Positions 27,685-38,871 are shown, counted from the stretch's first letter. The stretch is DNA of 60,765 nt from Hyphomicrobiaceae bacterium (GCA_002919265.1 PKEY01000006.1:1-60765); one strand, 5' to 3'. Numbers and translations: made by a program. Notes: generated by a model not told the origin, from the sequence alone.

Positions 27685-27709
27685 TTTGCGAAACTATTTG
27701 TTTCGCAAA
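27685..27709. terminator. Hairpin overlapping the stop of the DUF6064-like gene
   Basis: TTTGCGAAAC (27685-27694) and GTTTCGCAAA (27700-27709) form a perfect 10-bp stem with a 5-nt loop across the minus-strand stop codon at 27694-27696. There is no T-run in either direction beyond the arms themselves. It may end transcription of the 29.3-27.7 kb operon or simply protect its 3' end. Confidence 0.4.
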
Positions 27710-28356
27710 AGCGAAATGATGATTGCTACGATTGCGAAAGCGGGAGGAATCCAGACGTCCGGCGCTTCCATTGTCAGAAGGGTGAAGGTGGCGATGGTGG
27801 TCCATGCCAGGGGAATGACCAGCAGTAGCCAGCGCAACGGGATCGGCGCAACCGCCAGCGCGGCGAGCGTGGCCAGCACTGTAGGGTCTGGCGCAATACC
27901 GAAGACCTCAGCGGCGGACCATGGTCGGTCCATGGTGGGTGCAATCAGCGGGTAGGCGAAAAGGATCAGCGCAAACAGCGCTGCAGCGGAAAGGCGGATG
28001 AACCTCGTTTCTCGCTGTCCGCTCGTAACCGGCCCAAAGGCGGCCGTGGCAAGGAGCATCACGCCCTGCAGAACGAAGACCGGCGCAACGTAAACTGCCG
28101 CCCAATTGATCGTCGCATACCGCTCCCAAAAGAACGCGAACGCCACCCAGATCCAGATCACGCCCAGGGCAGCGAGGACGAAGCGCGTGAGCTGAATGCT
28201 CGGGCGGATGATCGCGTAGATGATCATAACCCCCGCGGCGATGGTCAGCAGATGCGCTGGCCACAGAGCATGATTATGCAACTCGAGTAGTCGGTAGTAG
28301 ACGCGCGGCGAGAACAACAGAAAGTCGGACAGCGTGTAGGTCCACCATTCCGACAT
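27694..28356 (-). CDS. DUF6064-like membrane protein
   Basis: 220 residues with about seven hydrophobic segments covering most of the protein. The N-terminus (WWTYTLSDFLLFSPRVYYRL) resembles proteins annotated as DUF6064, a small integral-membrane family of unknown function. The start directly abuts the stop of the aldo/keto reductase gene (28357), so the two are one transcription unit. No transport or catalytic motif is visible. Confidence 0.6.
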   Translation of the reverse strand: MSEWWTYTLSDFLLFSPRVYYRLLELHNHALWPAHLLTIAAGVMIIYAIIRPSIQLTRFVLAALGVIWIWVAFAFFWERYATINWAAVYVAPVFVLQGVMLLATAAFGPVTSGQRETRFIRLSAAALFALILFAYPLIAPTMDRPWSAAEVFGIAPDPTVLATLAALAVAPIPLRWLLLVIPLAWTTIATFTLLTMEAPDVWIPPAFAIVAIIISLLRNK

Positions 28357-29277
28357 TTACAGCTGCCTCACGTAGGCGGACATGCGCTCGCGCAGCGCCG
28401 CGTCCGGGAACGGGCCGATGCCCGCGGCCATGTTCTCGCGCACATGGTCGACGCTCGTCGTTGCAGGGATGACGCAAGTCACCGCCGGGTGGCCGATGAT
28501 AAACTTGAGCAGGAACTGCGCCCAGCTGGAAGCGCCGGTTTCCGCTACCCACGGCGGCAAGGGGTGGCGCTCGACAAAACGGATGAGCTCCTTCTGACGG
28601 AACGGCCGGTTGATGATGACTCCAATGCCGCGTTCCTGCGCTAACGGCAGGATGCGCTGCTCCACCTCGCGGTCCAGCACATTGTACGTCACCTGAATGA
28701 AGTCGATGGGCTGGGTTGCCATCACCCGCTCGAATTCGCGATGGCGCCGGCCCTCCGAGGTAGTAATGCCGACGTAGCGGATCTTGCCTTCCGCCTTCAT
28801 CGCGAACAGCGTTTCAAGGTGCTCCTCCCAGGCGAGAAGGTTGTGGACCTGCACCAAATCCAACTTCGGCACGCCCCAGTAGGCACGCGTTTGCTCGATC
28901 TGCGCCGGACCGTTCGAGCCGCGCGAGGTCCAGACTTTCTCCGCTGAGAAGAGCTGAGGTGGATAGCCAAGCTTTTTCAGGCCGTAGCCGATCGTCGGCT
29001 GCGAGGACGCATACATCGGCGAGGAATCGATCATGCGCCCGCCTGCTTCGAAGAAGGCGGCCATGACAGCAGCACATTCTTCCAGAAGCTCCGGATCGTT
29101 GCCCACGTTGAACGTGATCCAGGTGCCGAGGCCGACGACCGGCATTAGCTCACCTGTAGAGGGGATGGGGCGCGTGGCAATCGATGCGGACTGGCCCGTG
29201 GCGCGGCCGCTGCCGATCAACCAAGCACCCGCGCCGGCAATCGTCCCCTTGAGAAATGCTCGACGTGTTGCAGCCAT
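28357..29277 (-). CDS. Exported aldo/keto reductase family protein (Tat signal)
   Basis: 306 residues. The N-terminus ATRRAFLKGTIAGAGAWLIG is a twin-arginine export signal (RRAFLKG), cut near ATG-Q, so the enzyme should act folded in the periplasm. The TIM barrel has the aldo/keto reductase tetrad in order: Asp and Tyr in MIDSSPMY, Lys in AEKVW, His in VQVHN. NAD(P)H is not normally free in the periplasm, so either the cofactor is carried across with the Tat substrate or the reaction differs. Divergent from the peptide-type ABC operon. Confidence 0.85.
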   Translation of the reverse strand: MAATRRAFLKGTIAGAGAWLIGSGRATGQSASIATRPIPSTGELMPVVGLGTWITFNVGNDPELLEECAAVMAAFFEAGGRMIDSSPMYASSQPTIGYGLKKLGYPPQLFSAEKVWTSRGSNGPAQIEQTRAYWGVPKLDLVQVHNLLAWEEHLETLFAMKAEGKIRYVGITTSEGRRHREFERVMATQPIDFIQVTYNVLDREVEQRILPLAQERGIGVIINRPFRQKELIRFVERHPLPPWVAETGASSWAQFLLKFIIGHPAVTCVIPATTSVDHVRENMAAGIGPFPDAALRERMSAYVRQL

Positions 29278-29477
29278 GTCGCTCTCTGCCTTTTGATGCG
29301 ATCGAGATGGGGCTGGGGGCTACAAGACGCAATAAAATTTGCTGCGAACTGCAGAGAAAATGGGCTTTTGAATCGAAGCGATATTTCTGTTCTGCACAAG
29401 TGTTGTGCTTGGCATGCGCGACGGCTTTTGCGATTGTTCCTGTCAGAGCCGCGAGTGTCAGAACAAGGAGGGTGCGC

Positions 29478-31058
29478 ATGCGCTTCTTTAGAACAATGCT
29501 CATGGCCGCAGGCGTGTTAGCGACCGTCGCCGCCGCTCCGGTGTCCGCGCAGCAAATTCGAATCGGGCTCTCTGCTGAGCCTACGGCCATGGACCCGCAC
29601 TTCCACAATCTCACGCCGAATAACGGAGCGCTGTCGCATATCTTCGAGCGCTTGGTGGAAACGGATCCGAAGAACAGGCTTATTCCCGGTCTCGCCGAAA
29701 GCTGGCGGACGATCGATGACAACACCTGGGAGTTCAAGCTGCGCAAGAACGTGAAATGGCACGATGGCACGCCGTTCACGGCGGATGACGTGATCTTCAC
29801 CTTCGAGCGCGCGCCCAACGTGCCGAACAGTCCGGCGAGCTTTGCCTCGGCGGTGAAGGGCAAGACCATCAAGAAGATCGACGATCACACGATCCACATC
29901 ACCACGCCGGCGCCGCATCCGCTGATGCCGAATGACATGTCCAGCCTGCTCATCATTTCCAAGAAGCACGGCGAGGGGGCGAAAACGGAGGATTACAACT
30001 CGGGCAAGGCGACCATCGGAACAGGGCCCTACAAGTTCGTGGCATTCGTTCCCGGTGATCGGATCGAGCTAGTCCGCAACGAGGACTATTGGGGTGAGAA
30101 ACCTCAGTGGGAAAAGGTGATTTTGAAGCCCATCAAGTCGGGCCCGGCGCGCGTGGCGGCTTTGCTCGCGGGGGACGTGGATCTCATTGAGGACGCGCCA
30201 ACCGCAGACATCGCGCGGCTCAAGAATGACCCCAATGTCGAGGTCAGCCAGACGGTTTCGCGGCGCGTGATCTACTTCCACATGGATCAGTTCCGCGAGG
30301 AAACGCCCTACATCACCGCGAAGGATGGCTCGAAGATCAAGAACCCGTTGCTCGACAAGCGGGTACGGCTGGCGTTGTCGAAGGCGATCAACCGCAACGC
30401 GATTGTCGAGCGCGTGATGGAAGGCGTGGCGATCCCGGCTGGGCAGCTGCTGGCGGATGGGTTCTTCGGCGTGTCGCCCAACGTGAAGCCGCCGGCCTAT
30501 GATCCGGAGGGCGCCAAGAAGCTGCTGGCCGAGGCGGGCTATCCCAACGGCTTCAAGATGACCATTCACGGTCCCAACGGTCGCTATACGAATGACGTGA
30601 AAATCCTGGAAGCCGTGGCGCAGATGTTCACCCGCATCGGTGTAGAGACGACGATCGAAGCGTTGCCCCCGGCGGTCTATTTCAACCGCGCTTCGACCGG
30701 CGCGAATGGCCTGCCCGAGTTCAGCTTTATTCTGGTGGGCTGGGGCTCCGACACGGGCGAGACGTCCAGCCCGTTGAAGACGCTCCTCGGCACCTTCAAC
30801 AAGGAGACGGGGTTCGGGGCTGCGAACCGGGGCCGTTATTCGAACCCCGAGCTCGACAAGTTGATCGCACAGGCGCTAGCGACTGTTGACGATGCCAAGC
30901 GCCAGGATGTGCTGGCCAAGGCTGTAGAGCTGGCGATGGAAGACGTTGGCCTCATTCCAACGCACTATCAGATCAACACATGGGCCTCGAAGAAGGGGCT
31001 GAAATACGAGGCGCGGGCGGACGAATACACACTCGCCATGAGCCTCAAGAAGAACTGA
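29478..31058 (+). CDS. Peptide/nickel-type ABC transporter substrate-binding protein (DppA-like)
   Basis: About 526 residues from ATG 29478, preceded by AAGGAGG at 5-base spacing and followed by a signal peptide ending PVSA-Q. Family 5 extracellular binding domain: early IRIGLSAEPTAMDPHFHNLTP, PGLAESW, then KWHDGTPFTADDVIFTFER. These proteins bind di/oligopeptides, glutathione, nickel chelates or sugars. First gene of a five-gene operon with two permeases and two ATPases. A 9-bp stem-loop follows the stop. Confidence 0.92.
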   Translation: MRFFRTMLMAAGVLATVAAAPVSAQQIRIGLSAEPTAMDPHFHNLTPNNGALSHIFERLVETDPKNRLIPGLAESWRTIDDNTWEFKLRKNVKWHDGTPFTADDVIFTFERAPNVPNSPASFASAVKGKTIKKIDDHTIHITTPAPHPLMPNDMSSLLIISKKHGEGAKTEDYNSGKATIGTGPYKFVAFVPGDRIELVRNEDYWGEKPQWEKVILKPIKSGPARVAALLAGDVDLIEDAPTADIARLKNDPNVEVSQTVSRRVIYFHMDQFREETPYITAKDGSKIKNPLLDKRVRLALSKAINRNAIVERVMEGVAIPAGQLLADGFFGVSPNVKPPAYDPEGAKKLLAEAGYPNGFKMTIHGPNGRYTNDVKILEAVAQMFTRIGVETTIEALPPAVYFNRASTGANGLPEFSFILVGWGSDTGETSSPLKTLLGTFNKETGFGAANRGRYSNPELDKLIAQALATVDDAKRQDVLAKAVELAMEDVGLIPTHYQINTWASKKGLKYEARADEYTLAMSLKKN

Positions 31059-31067
31059 CAGCAGTGG

Positions 31068-31099
31068 CGGAAGCGCGGCCTGGCAACATTGCGCTTCCG
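31068..31099 (+). promoter_or_regulatory. Stem-loop between the DppA-like and DppB-like genes
   Basis: CGGAAGCGC (31068-31076) pairs perfectly with GCGCTTCCG (31091-31099), 14-nt loop, beginning 10 bases after the binding-protein stop and ending 35 bases before the GGGAGGG ribosome site of the permease. No T-run follows. Likely an mRNA 3'-end stabiliser or partial terminator (inference). Confidence 0.6.
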
Positions 31100-31147
31100 G
31101 TTCGTTCGCCTCGGCGGGATTGGTGACCGCATCGGGAGGGTTTGCGC

Positions 31148-32125
31148 ATGACCGCATTCATCCTGCGCCGTCTCATGCAGAGCGTGGGCGTGGTTGCGGT
31201 CATGTCGTTGATCGTCTTCTTCGGCGTCCATATTGTCGGCGATCCCGTGTATCTGCTCATCAATCCGCAGGCCGATCAGGAGGACATCGAGGCCGCGATC
31301 CGCGCGCTGGGATTGGACCGGCCAATCTGGGAGCAATACTGGCACTTTCTCACCGGGGCTCTGCAGGGCGATCTCGGCCGATCATTCGTGTTCGGTGAGC
31401 CAGCATTGAAGCTGATCCTTGACCGTATGCCGGCGACGCTCGAACTCGCCATCGCAGCGCTTCTGATGGCCATCATCTTCGGCATTCCCCTAGGCCTCTA
31501 CGCCGGGCTCAAGCCGCAGTCATGGGTGTCGAAAACGATCATGGCCGGCTCGATCCTGGGCTTTTCGCTGCCGACCTTCTGGGTCGGCATCATGCTCATC
31601 ATGGTGTTTGCCGTGATGCTCGGGTGGCTGCCCTCCACGGGCCGCGGACCGACGGCGACGTTCCTTGGTATCACCTCCAGCCTCTTCACACTGGAGGGCT
31701 GGCGCTACGTGCTGCTTCCGGCGACCAACCTCGCATTGCTCAAGATTTCGCTGGTTGTCCGTTTGACACGCGCCGGAACGCGCGAGGCGATCCATCAGGA
31801 CTACATTCGCTTCGCCCGCGCCAAGGGGCTGCCGACGCATCGGGTGATTGGCGTTCACCTGCTGAAAAACATTCTCATTCCGGTGGTGACGGTGCTGGGC
31901 CTCGAGTTCGGCAATCTCGTTGCCTTCTCGGTCGTCACCGAAACGATTTTCGCATGGCCAGGCATGGGACGATTGCTGATCTCGTCCATTCAAAGCCTCG
32001 ACCGGCCAGTGATCGTGGCATACCTCATCATCATCGTTCTGATGTTCATTATCATCAATCTGGTGGTCGACATTCTTTACTCGCTGCTCGACCCGCGCGT
32101 GCGGCTTGGGGAGAAGAGCGCATGA
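31148..32125 (+). CDS. Peptide-type ABC transporter permease, DppB-like
   Basis: About 325 residues; ATG 31148 is preferred to TTG 31142 because GGGAGGG lies 7 bases upstream. Six helices, with the DppB/OppB pattern: N-terminal RRLMQSVGVVAVMSLIVF, the periplasmic IRALGLDRPIWEQYWHFLTGALQGDLGRSF and the coupling loop YIRFARAKGLPTHRVIGVHLLKNILIPVV. The stop overlaps the next start (ATGA at 32122). Confidence 0.92.
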   Translation: MTAFILRRLMQSVGVVAVMSLIVFFGVHIVGDPVYLLINPQADQEDIEAAIRALGLDRPIWEQYWHFLTGALQGDLGRSFVFGEPALKLILDRMPATLELAIAALLMAIIFGIPLGLYAGLKPQSWVSKTIMAGSILGFSLPTFWVGIMLIMVFAVMLGWLPSTGRGPTATFLGITSSLFTLEGWRYVLLPATNLALLKISLVVRLTRAGTREAIHQDYIRFARAKGLPTHRVIGVHLLKNILIPVVTVLGLEFGNLVAFSVVTETIFAWPGMGRLLISSIQSLDRPVIVAYLIIIVLMFIIINLVVDILYSLLDPRVRLGEKSA

Positions 32126-33048
32126 GCGTGACGGAAGCCCCAGCCGCGATAGCAGAAAAGAATGATGCGTCAGCGGTAGAAACGCCGCTGCGCCGGTTCG
32201 TGTCGGCATATTGCGAGAGCAAGCTCGCGGTCGGCGCGGCGCTGTTCCTTCTCGTGCTCATCCTGCTTGCGGCTTTCGCGCCGCTGATCGCTCCGCAAAA
32301 TCCTTACGATCTCGCGCAGGTGGACGTGCTCGACAGCCGCCTCCCACCGGGAGAAGTCGGTTTCAGCGGCATGACCTATTGGCTGGGCTCCGACGGGGCC
32401 GGCCGCGATCTGCTGAGCGCGATGCTTTATGGGCTGAGAATCTCTCTGTCCGTTGGCTTCCTTTCTGGCCTCATCGCGATGGCGATCGGTGCTGCCATCG
32501 GCCTGATCGCCGCTTACGTCGGCGGCCGGGTCGACAGCCTCATCATGAGGATCGTCGATCTGCAGCTCTCGTTTCCCGCAATCCTCGTCGCGCTGATGCT
32601 GATCGCGGTGCTGGGCAAGGGGGTGGATAAGATCATCATCGCCCTCGTCACCGTGCAGTGGGCCTACTATGCGCGCACCGTCAGAGGCTCGGCGCTGGTT
32701 GAAAGTCAGAAGGAATACGTAGAGGCGGCGCGCTGCCTCGGCCTGAGCCATGTGCGCATTTTGTTCCGGCACATCCTGCCCAACTGCCTGCCGCCGCTGA
32801 TCGTAGTCGCGACGGTGCAGGCGGCGCACGCCATCGCGCTGGAGGCGACGCTATCTTTCCTCGGCGTTGGCCTTCCGCAGACGGAGCCTTCGCTTGGCCT
32901 GCTGATTTCCAACGGGTTCGAATACGTGCTCTCGGGCAAGTACTGGATCAGCACGTTCCCGGGCATCGCGCTGCTGGTGACCATCGTCACGATCAATCTC
33001 GTCGGCGATCAGCTGCGCGACGTGCTCAATCCGAGGTTGGCGCGATGA
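32122..33048 (+). CDS. Peptide-type ABC transporter permease, DppC-like
   Basis: 308 residues. A cytoplasmic N-terminal tail of about 35 residues precedes helix 1; then [26 protein letters not shown] and the coupling loop [30 protein letters not shown], both diagnostic of DppC/OppC. Forms the channel with the DppB-like protein. ATGA overlaps on both sides couple it to its neighbours. Confidence 0.92.
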   Translation: MSVTEAPAAIAEKNDASAVETPLRRFVSAYCESKLAVGAALFLLVLILLAAFAPLIAPQNPYDLAQVDVLDSRLPPGEVGFSGMTYWLGSDGAGRDLLSAMLYGLRISLSVGFLSGLIAMAIGAAIGLIAAYVGGRVDSLIMRIVDLQLSFPAILVALMLIAVLGKGVDKIIIALVTVQWAYYARTVRGSALVESQKEYVEAARCLGLSHVRILFRHILPNCLPPLIVVATVQAAHAIALEATLSFLGVGLPQTEPSLGLLISNGFEYVLSGKYWISTFPGIALLVTIVTINLVGDQLRDVLNPRLAR

Positions 33049-34073
33049 TCGAAGCTGCGGCGACAGCACAGGAACCGCACATCGGGGCAGGCGACGCCGA
33101 GCCAACGCTCGCCGTCGAAGAGCTGAAAACGCACTTTTTCACCAAGGCTGGCGTGGTCAAAGCCGTCGATGGTGTGAGCTTTTCCATCAAGCGCGGCGAA
33201 GTGTTGGGCATCGTCGGAGAATCGGGTTCCGGCAAATCCATCACGGGCCTTTCGATCATTGGCCTCATCGATCCGCCCGGCCGCATTGTTTCGGGCGCAA
33301 TTCGCTTCAAGGGGCGCGATCTTACCAAGCTGTCGGAAGAGGAGATCCGTCAGCTGCGCGGCGACCGCATCGCTATGATCTTTCAGGACCCGATGATGGC
33401 GCTCAATCCCGTGCTTCGGATCGATACGCAGATCATCGAGGCTGTGCGCGCGCATCACGACGTTGACCGGGGCACGGCACTGGAGATGGCACGCGAGGCC
33501 CTATCGGCGGTCGGCATTCCGGCCCCGGAGCGTCGGTTGAAGGCTTATCCGCATGAGCTTTCGGGCGGGATGCGGCAGCGGGTGGCGATCGCCATCGCAT
33601 TCATCAACAAGCCTGATCTCATTATTGCCGACGAGCCGACGACGGCGCTCGACGTGACCATTCAGGCGCAAATCCTGCACGTTGCGCAGGAGCTGTGCCG
33701 CAACACGGGCACCGCGCTCATATGGATCACGCACGATCTCGCGGTGGTCTCGGCGATCGCCGACCGGATCGCCGTTATGTATGCCGGCCGCATCGTCGAG
33801 CAGGGGACTGCGGCAGAGGTCATCGGCAGCCCGCTGCATCCATACACGCGCGGCCTCATCGGCTCGGTGCCCAGCCACAATGCGCGTGGCAAGCGGCTTT
33901 ATCAGATTTCAGGCATGACGCCGTCGCTGCTTCATCTTCCGCCGGGGTGCGCCTTCCGAAATCGCTGTGATTATGCGGGGCCACTTTGCTCTGAGGCACC
34001 ACCCGTCACCGAACCGACACAGGGCCGTCAGCTCCGCTGCTTCTATCCGCTGAAATCCGAGGCGATGTCATGA
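33045..34073 (+). CDS. Peptide-type ABC transporter ATP-binding protein, DppD-like
   Basis: 342 residues. Walker [10 protein letters not shown], signature [12 protein letters not shown], Walker [15 protein letters not shown], switch ITHDLAVV, and the C-terminal oligopeptide-transporter domain with a Cys cluster ([14 protein letters not shown] and a later RCF) that in related proteins can hold an iron-sulfur cluster. Overlaps both neighbours by ATGA. Confidence 0.93.
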   Translation: MIEAAATAQEPHIGAGDAEPTLAVEELKTHFFTKAGVVKAVDGVSFSIKRGEVLGIVGESGSGKSITGLSIIGLIDPPGRIVSGAIRFKGRDLTKLSEEEIRQLRGDRIAMIFQDPMMALNPVLRIDTQIIEAVRAHHDVDRGTALEMAREALSAVGIPAPERRLKAYPHELSGGMRQRVAIAIAFINKPDLIIADEPTTALDVTIQAQILHVAQELCRNTGTALIWITHDLAVVSAIADRIAVMYAGRIVEQGTAAEVIGSPLHPYTRGLIGSVPSHNARGKRLYQISGMTPSLLHLPPGCAFRNRCDYAGPLCSEAPPVTEPTQGRQLRCFYPLKSEAMS

Positions 34074-35074
34074 GCGAGGCTGTGCCGATCATAGAGGCAC
34101 GGGGTCTCAGCAAGCGCTTCACGCGCAAGCTCGATCTTGCCGGGCGCATCGCGGCTCGGCTCGGTATGGGTGTGAAGGAAGAAACCGTTCACGCCGTCGA
34201 CAACGTCAGTTTCGCCATCAAGCGGGGCGAAGTTGTTGGGCTGGTCGGAGAATCCGGCTGCGGAAAATCCACCCTCGGGCGCATGATTGCAGGCCTTATC
34301 GAGCCTTCCAGGGGGACCGTTCTTGTCAAGGGCCGTGACCGCGCGACCTTACAAGGCAACGAGGCCAAGCAGGCGCGACTCGCGGTGCAAATGATCTTCC
34401 AAGACCCGTTTGCGTCACTCAATCCGCGGATACGGATCGAAACGATCATCGGTGAAGCTCCGGTCGTGCACGGCCTCGTGCCCAAGCGCCAGGTCGGGGC
34501 CTATGTCGATGATCTGCTGCGCCAGGTAGGGCTCGACCCGGAGTTTCGCCGCCGGTATCCCCACCAATTTTCTGGCGGTCAGCGTAGTCGCATCGGCATT
34601 GCGCGGGCCCTTGCCGTCAAGCCGGAATTCCTGGTTTGCGATGAGGCTGTCGCGGCCCTCGACGTTTCCATCCAGGCGCAGATCCTCAACCTCTTTATGG
34701 ACCTGCGGGAGGCGCTGAATCTCACCTATCTCTTCATCAGCCACGACCTCGGCGTCGTACAACACATCTCAGATCGCATTTTCATCATGTACCTCGGCCG
34801 CATCGTCGAGATGGCGCCGACGGAGGAGTTTTTCAAAAAGCCCAATCATCCCTATGCGCAAGCGCTGCTCGCCGAGGTTCCGCGGCTGGGGCTGACAAAA
34901 CGGCAGTTCAAACCGATTGAAGGCGAAATCCCCTCGCCATTGGACCCACCATCCGGGTGTCATTTCCATCCGCGCTGTCCATTCGCAAGCGTGCGCTGTC
35001 GGCAAGAAGCGCCGAAACTGAAGGAAATTGCGCCGGGCCGCTTCTCGGCCTGCCATCTAAACGATGCGAGTTAA
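34070..35074 (+). CDS. Peptide-type ABC transporter ATP-binding protein, DppF/OppF-like
   Basis: 334 residues. Walker A VGESGCGKST, FQDPFASLNPR after the Q-loop, signature FSGGQRSRIGIARAL, Walker B FLVCDEAVAALDVS (the usual Glu-Pro is Glu-Ala, with the catalytic Glu kept), and the C-terminal CHFHPRCPFASVRC motif. Last gene of the operon; a strong terminator follows at 35109. Confidence 0.93.
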   Translation: MSEAVPIIEARGLSKRFTRKLDLAGRIAARLGMGVKEETVHAVDNVSFAIKRGEVVGLVGESGCGKSTLGRMIAGLIEPSRGTVLVKGRDRATLQGNEAKQARLAVQMIFQDPFASLNPRIRIETIIGEAPVVHGLVPKRQVGAYVDDLLRQVGLDPEFRRRYPHQFSGGQRSRIGIARALAVKPEFLVCDEAVAALDVSIQAQILNLFMDLREALNLTYLFISHDLGVVQHISDRIFIMYLGRIVEMAPTEEFFKKPNHPYAQALLAEVPRLGLTKRQFKPIEGEIPSPLDPPSGCHFHPRCPFASVRCRQEAPKLKEIAPGRFSACHLNDAS

Positions 35075-35108
35075 GGCCGCAGTTTTCTCGTGCTTTACCG
35101 GCCAAAAC

Positions 35109-35146
35109 AAAATCGGCCGCCACCCTTAGGGGCGACGGCCGATTTT
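35109..35146. terminator. Bidirectional terminator between convergent transporter genes
   Basis: AAAATCGGCCG (35109-35119) and CGGCCGATTTT (35136-35146) form a perfect 11-bp stem around a GC-rich loop. The A-run on one side and T-run on the other give an intrinsic terminator in both directions. It sits between the DppF-like gene (ends 35074) and the minus-strand TRAP binding-protein gene (ends 35168). Confidence 0.85.
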
Positions 35147-35167
35147 CTGAATTGCGTTCAGGACCGA

Positions 35168-36777
<1,610 letters not shown>

Positions 36778-37659
36778 ATGAAGGAATTCGAGGTCCGGCC
36801 AAATCCCGACGATCCCCGTTTGTCGGTGCCCGTCTCCGGCATCGATCACGAGGGAAAGCCGGTCGAAACGTTCGTCGTAACCGAGCGGCCGCTGACGCTT
36901 TTCCTCAACGGCCGTGAGATCGTGACGATGATGACCATCGGCGATCATCCCGATCTGCTGGCCGTGGGCTACCTGCTCAACCAGAACATGCTGCGGCCGG
37001 ACGACGAGATCACGGCCATCGAGTACGACGACGATATTCAAACGGTGGTGGTGCGCACGCGCCGCCAAACGGATTTCGAGGAAAAGCTCAAGAAAAAGAT
37101 TCAGACCTCGGGCTGCGCGCAGGGAACGATCTTCGGCGACATCATGGAAGAGTTCGACAAGGTGAAGCTCAACCCTGATGCTCGCCTGCGCACGAGCTGG
37201 CTTTATCAGCTCATGAAGAAGATCAACACACAGCCGAGCCTTTATCTCAAGGCTGGAGCAATCCACGGCTGCGTGCTGTGCCAGGAGGACAGGCCGCTCA
37301 TCTACATGGAGGATGTCGGCCGGCATAATGCGGTCGACAAAATCGCCGGCTACATGTTCCTGAACAACATCAAGCCGGACGACAAGATCTTCTACACGAC
37401 CGGGCGGCTGACCTCGGAGATGGTCATCAAGACCGTCAAGATGCGCATTCCCATTCTGATGTCCCGTTCCGGTTTCACGGCGTGGGGTGTCGATCTGGCG
37501 CGGCGGGCGGGTTTGACCCTGATTGGACGGGCACGCGGCAAGCGATTCATCGCGCTGTCCGGTCTCGAGCGCATCATCTACGATGCGGACCTCTCGCGGG
37601 TCGAAGAAGAGGACAAGAAATACGTTCGCAAGGGCAGCCTCGCCACGGCCGAGGATTGA
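36778..37659 (+). CDS. fdhD: Formate dehydrogenase accessory sulfurtransferase FdhD
   Basis: About 293 residues from ATG 36778; a TTG at 36715 is possible but adds unrelated residues. FdhD transfers sulfur from a cysteine desulfurase to the molybdenum (or tungsten) bis-MGD cofactor before insertion into formate dehydrogenase. Diagnostic segments are GDHPDLLAVGYLLNQ, YMEDVGRHNAVDKIAGY and FYTTGRLTSEMVIKT. The sulfur-carrying loop has one Cys (TSGCAQGT, Cys113) where E. coli FdhD has CxxC; a separate CxxC is at 165-168 (GCVLC). Followed closely by mobA and mobB. Confidence 0.9.
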   Translation: MKEFEVRPNPDDPRLSVPVSGIDHEGKPVETFVVTERPLTLFLNGREIVTMMTIGDHPDLLAVGYLLNQNMLRPDDEITAIEYDDDIQTVVVRTRRQTDFEEKLKKKIQTSGCAQGTIFGDIMEEFDKVKLNPDARLRTSWLYQLMKKINTQPSLYLKAGAIHGCVLCQEDRPLIYMEDVGRHNAVDKIAGYMFLNNIKPDDKIFYTTGRLTSEMVIKTVKMRIPILMSRSGFTAWGVDLARRAGLTLIGRARGKRFIALSGLERIIYDADLSRVEEEDKKYVRKGSLATAED

Positions 37660-37663
37660 AGGG

Positions 37664-38308
37664 ATGGACGAGCAGGCGGCGAAACTGGTGACCGGTGTGC
37701 TCCTGGCCGGGGGGCTTTCGCGGCGTATGGGCGGTGGCGATAAATGCCTGCGCGACCTCGCTGGCAAGCCGATGCTGGCGCATGTGATCGAGCGGCTGAG
37801 GCCCCAGGTCGGCGCCATGGTGCTCAATGCCAACGGCGATCCGGCACGCTTTGCGGCGTTCGGGCTCGATGTCGTTCCCGATACGATCGAAGGTTTTGCG
37901 GGACCGCTCGCGGGTGTGCTTGCGGGGATGCGGTGGTCGGCAGGCCATGCGCCGGAGGCACGCTGGATCGTGACCGTTTCGACGGATGCGCCGTTCCTGC
38001 CACTCGATCTCACTCGGCGGTTGCTGGAGGCCACCACAGGCGGGCCAAACACCATTGCGCTCGCAGCGTCCGGCGGAGAGGTGCATCCCGTGATCGGGTT
38101 ATGGCCGGTCTCGCTGGCTGACGATCTGGAGGAGCAGCTCAAGGCTGGCGTGCGCAAGGTGCTGCACTGGACCGACCGCCACACCACCAAGGTGGTCGAC
38201 TTTCCGTTCCTGACGATCAACGGGCATGAGATTGACCCGTTTTTCAATGCGAACACGCCCGAGGAGCTGGATGAAGCGCGAGCTTTGATCGAGAGCGTAA
38301 CCCCGTGA
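37664..38308 (+). CDS. mobA: Molybdenum cofactor guanylyltransferase MobA
   Basis: 214 residues from ATG 37664, four bases after the fdhD stop. MobA joins GMP from GTP to molybdopterin to form the MGD cofactor needed by formate dehydrogenase and other DMSO-reductase-family enzymes. The nucleotide-binding motif LLAGGLSRRMGGGDK is at about residues 13-27, with the downstream GPLAGVLAGM and the Asp-containing VSTDAPFLP. The start of mobB overlaps its stop (GTGA). Confidence 0.93.
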   Translation: MDEQAAKLVTGVLLAGGLSRRMGGGDKCLRDLAGKPMLAHVIERLRPQVGAMVLNANGDPARFAAFGLDVVPDTIEGFAGPLAGVLAGMRWSAGHAPEARWIVTVSTDAPFLPLDLTRRLLEATTGGPNTIALAASGGEVHPVIGLWPVSLADDLEEQLKAGVRKVLHWTDRHTTKVVDFPFLTINGHEIDPFFNANTPEELDEARALIESVTP

Positions 38309-38871
38309 GTGCAACGGCGAGCACCCCGATTATTGGCATCGCGGGCTGGAAGAACTCCGGCAAGACGACGCTCACCGTGCGTCTCGTCGAGGAATTTACG
38401 CGTCGCGGGCTCAAGGTGGCGACCGTGAAGCACGCGCACCACGCGTTCCAGATCGATGAGGGCGAGACGGATAGCGCCCGGCATCGCCGCGCCGGAGCCA
38501 GGCAGGTGGCCATTGTTTCCAGCCGGCGTTGGGCCATCGTAAGCGAGCTTGATGGCGCGCCGGAGCCGAGCCTGGAAGAGGTAATCTCCTGTCTGGATCC
38601 GTGCGATCTCATCATCGTGGAAGGCTATAAGCGCGCGCCCATTCCGAAGATCGAGCTGCGCCGCAGCCAGTCGCTTACCAAACAACCGTTGGCACCGGAT
38701 GATCCGATGGTCATTGCGATCGCGGCCGATCATCCTGTCGAAGATGCGAATGTGCCCGTCTTCTCCATCGACGACACGCCCGCAATTGCCGATTTTATCG
38801 ACGAGACGATCGGACCGCTGAAAAAGCGGAAGATTGCGGCGGACGCCACCCCGTCGAGCCCTGGCGAGTGA
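38305..38871 (+). CDS. mobB: Molybdopterin-guanine dinucleotide biosynthesis protein MobB
   Basis: 188 residues from a GTG overlapping the mobA stop. GTP-binding P-loop GWKNSGKTT at about 14-22, VATVKHAHH, and DLIIVEGYKRAPIPKIE, all conserved in MobB. It assists MobA and is often not essential. The C-terminus (after IDETIGPL) is a short charged tail. The downstream gene again overlaps the stop. Confidence 0.92.
   Translation: MSATASTPIIGIAGWKNSGKTTLTVRLVEEFTRRGLKVATVKHAHHAFQIDEGETDSARHRRAGARQVAIVSSRRWAIVSELDGAPEPSLEEVISCLDPCDLIIVEGYKRAPIPKIELRRSQSLTKQPLAPDDPMVIAIAADHPVEDANVPVFSIDDTPAIADFIDETIGPLKKRKIAADATPSSPGE

Noticed and set aside
29396-29450. Possible sigma-54 promoter before the DppA-like gene
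   Set aside because: A TGGCAT is present but the GG-to-GC spacing does not fit the -24/-12 rule.
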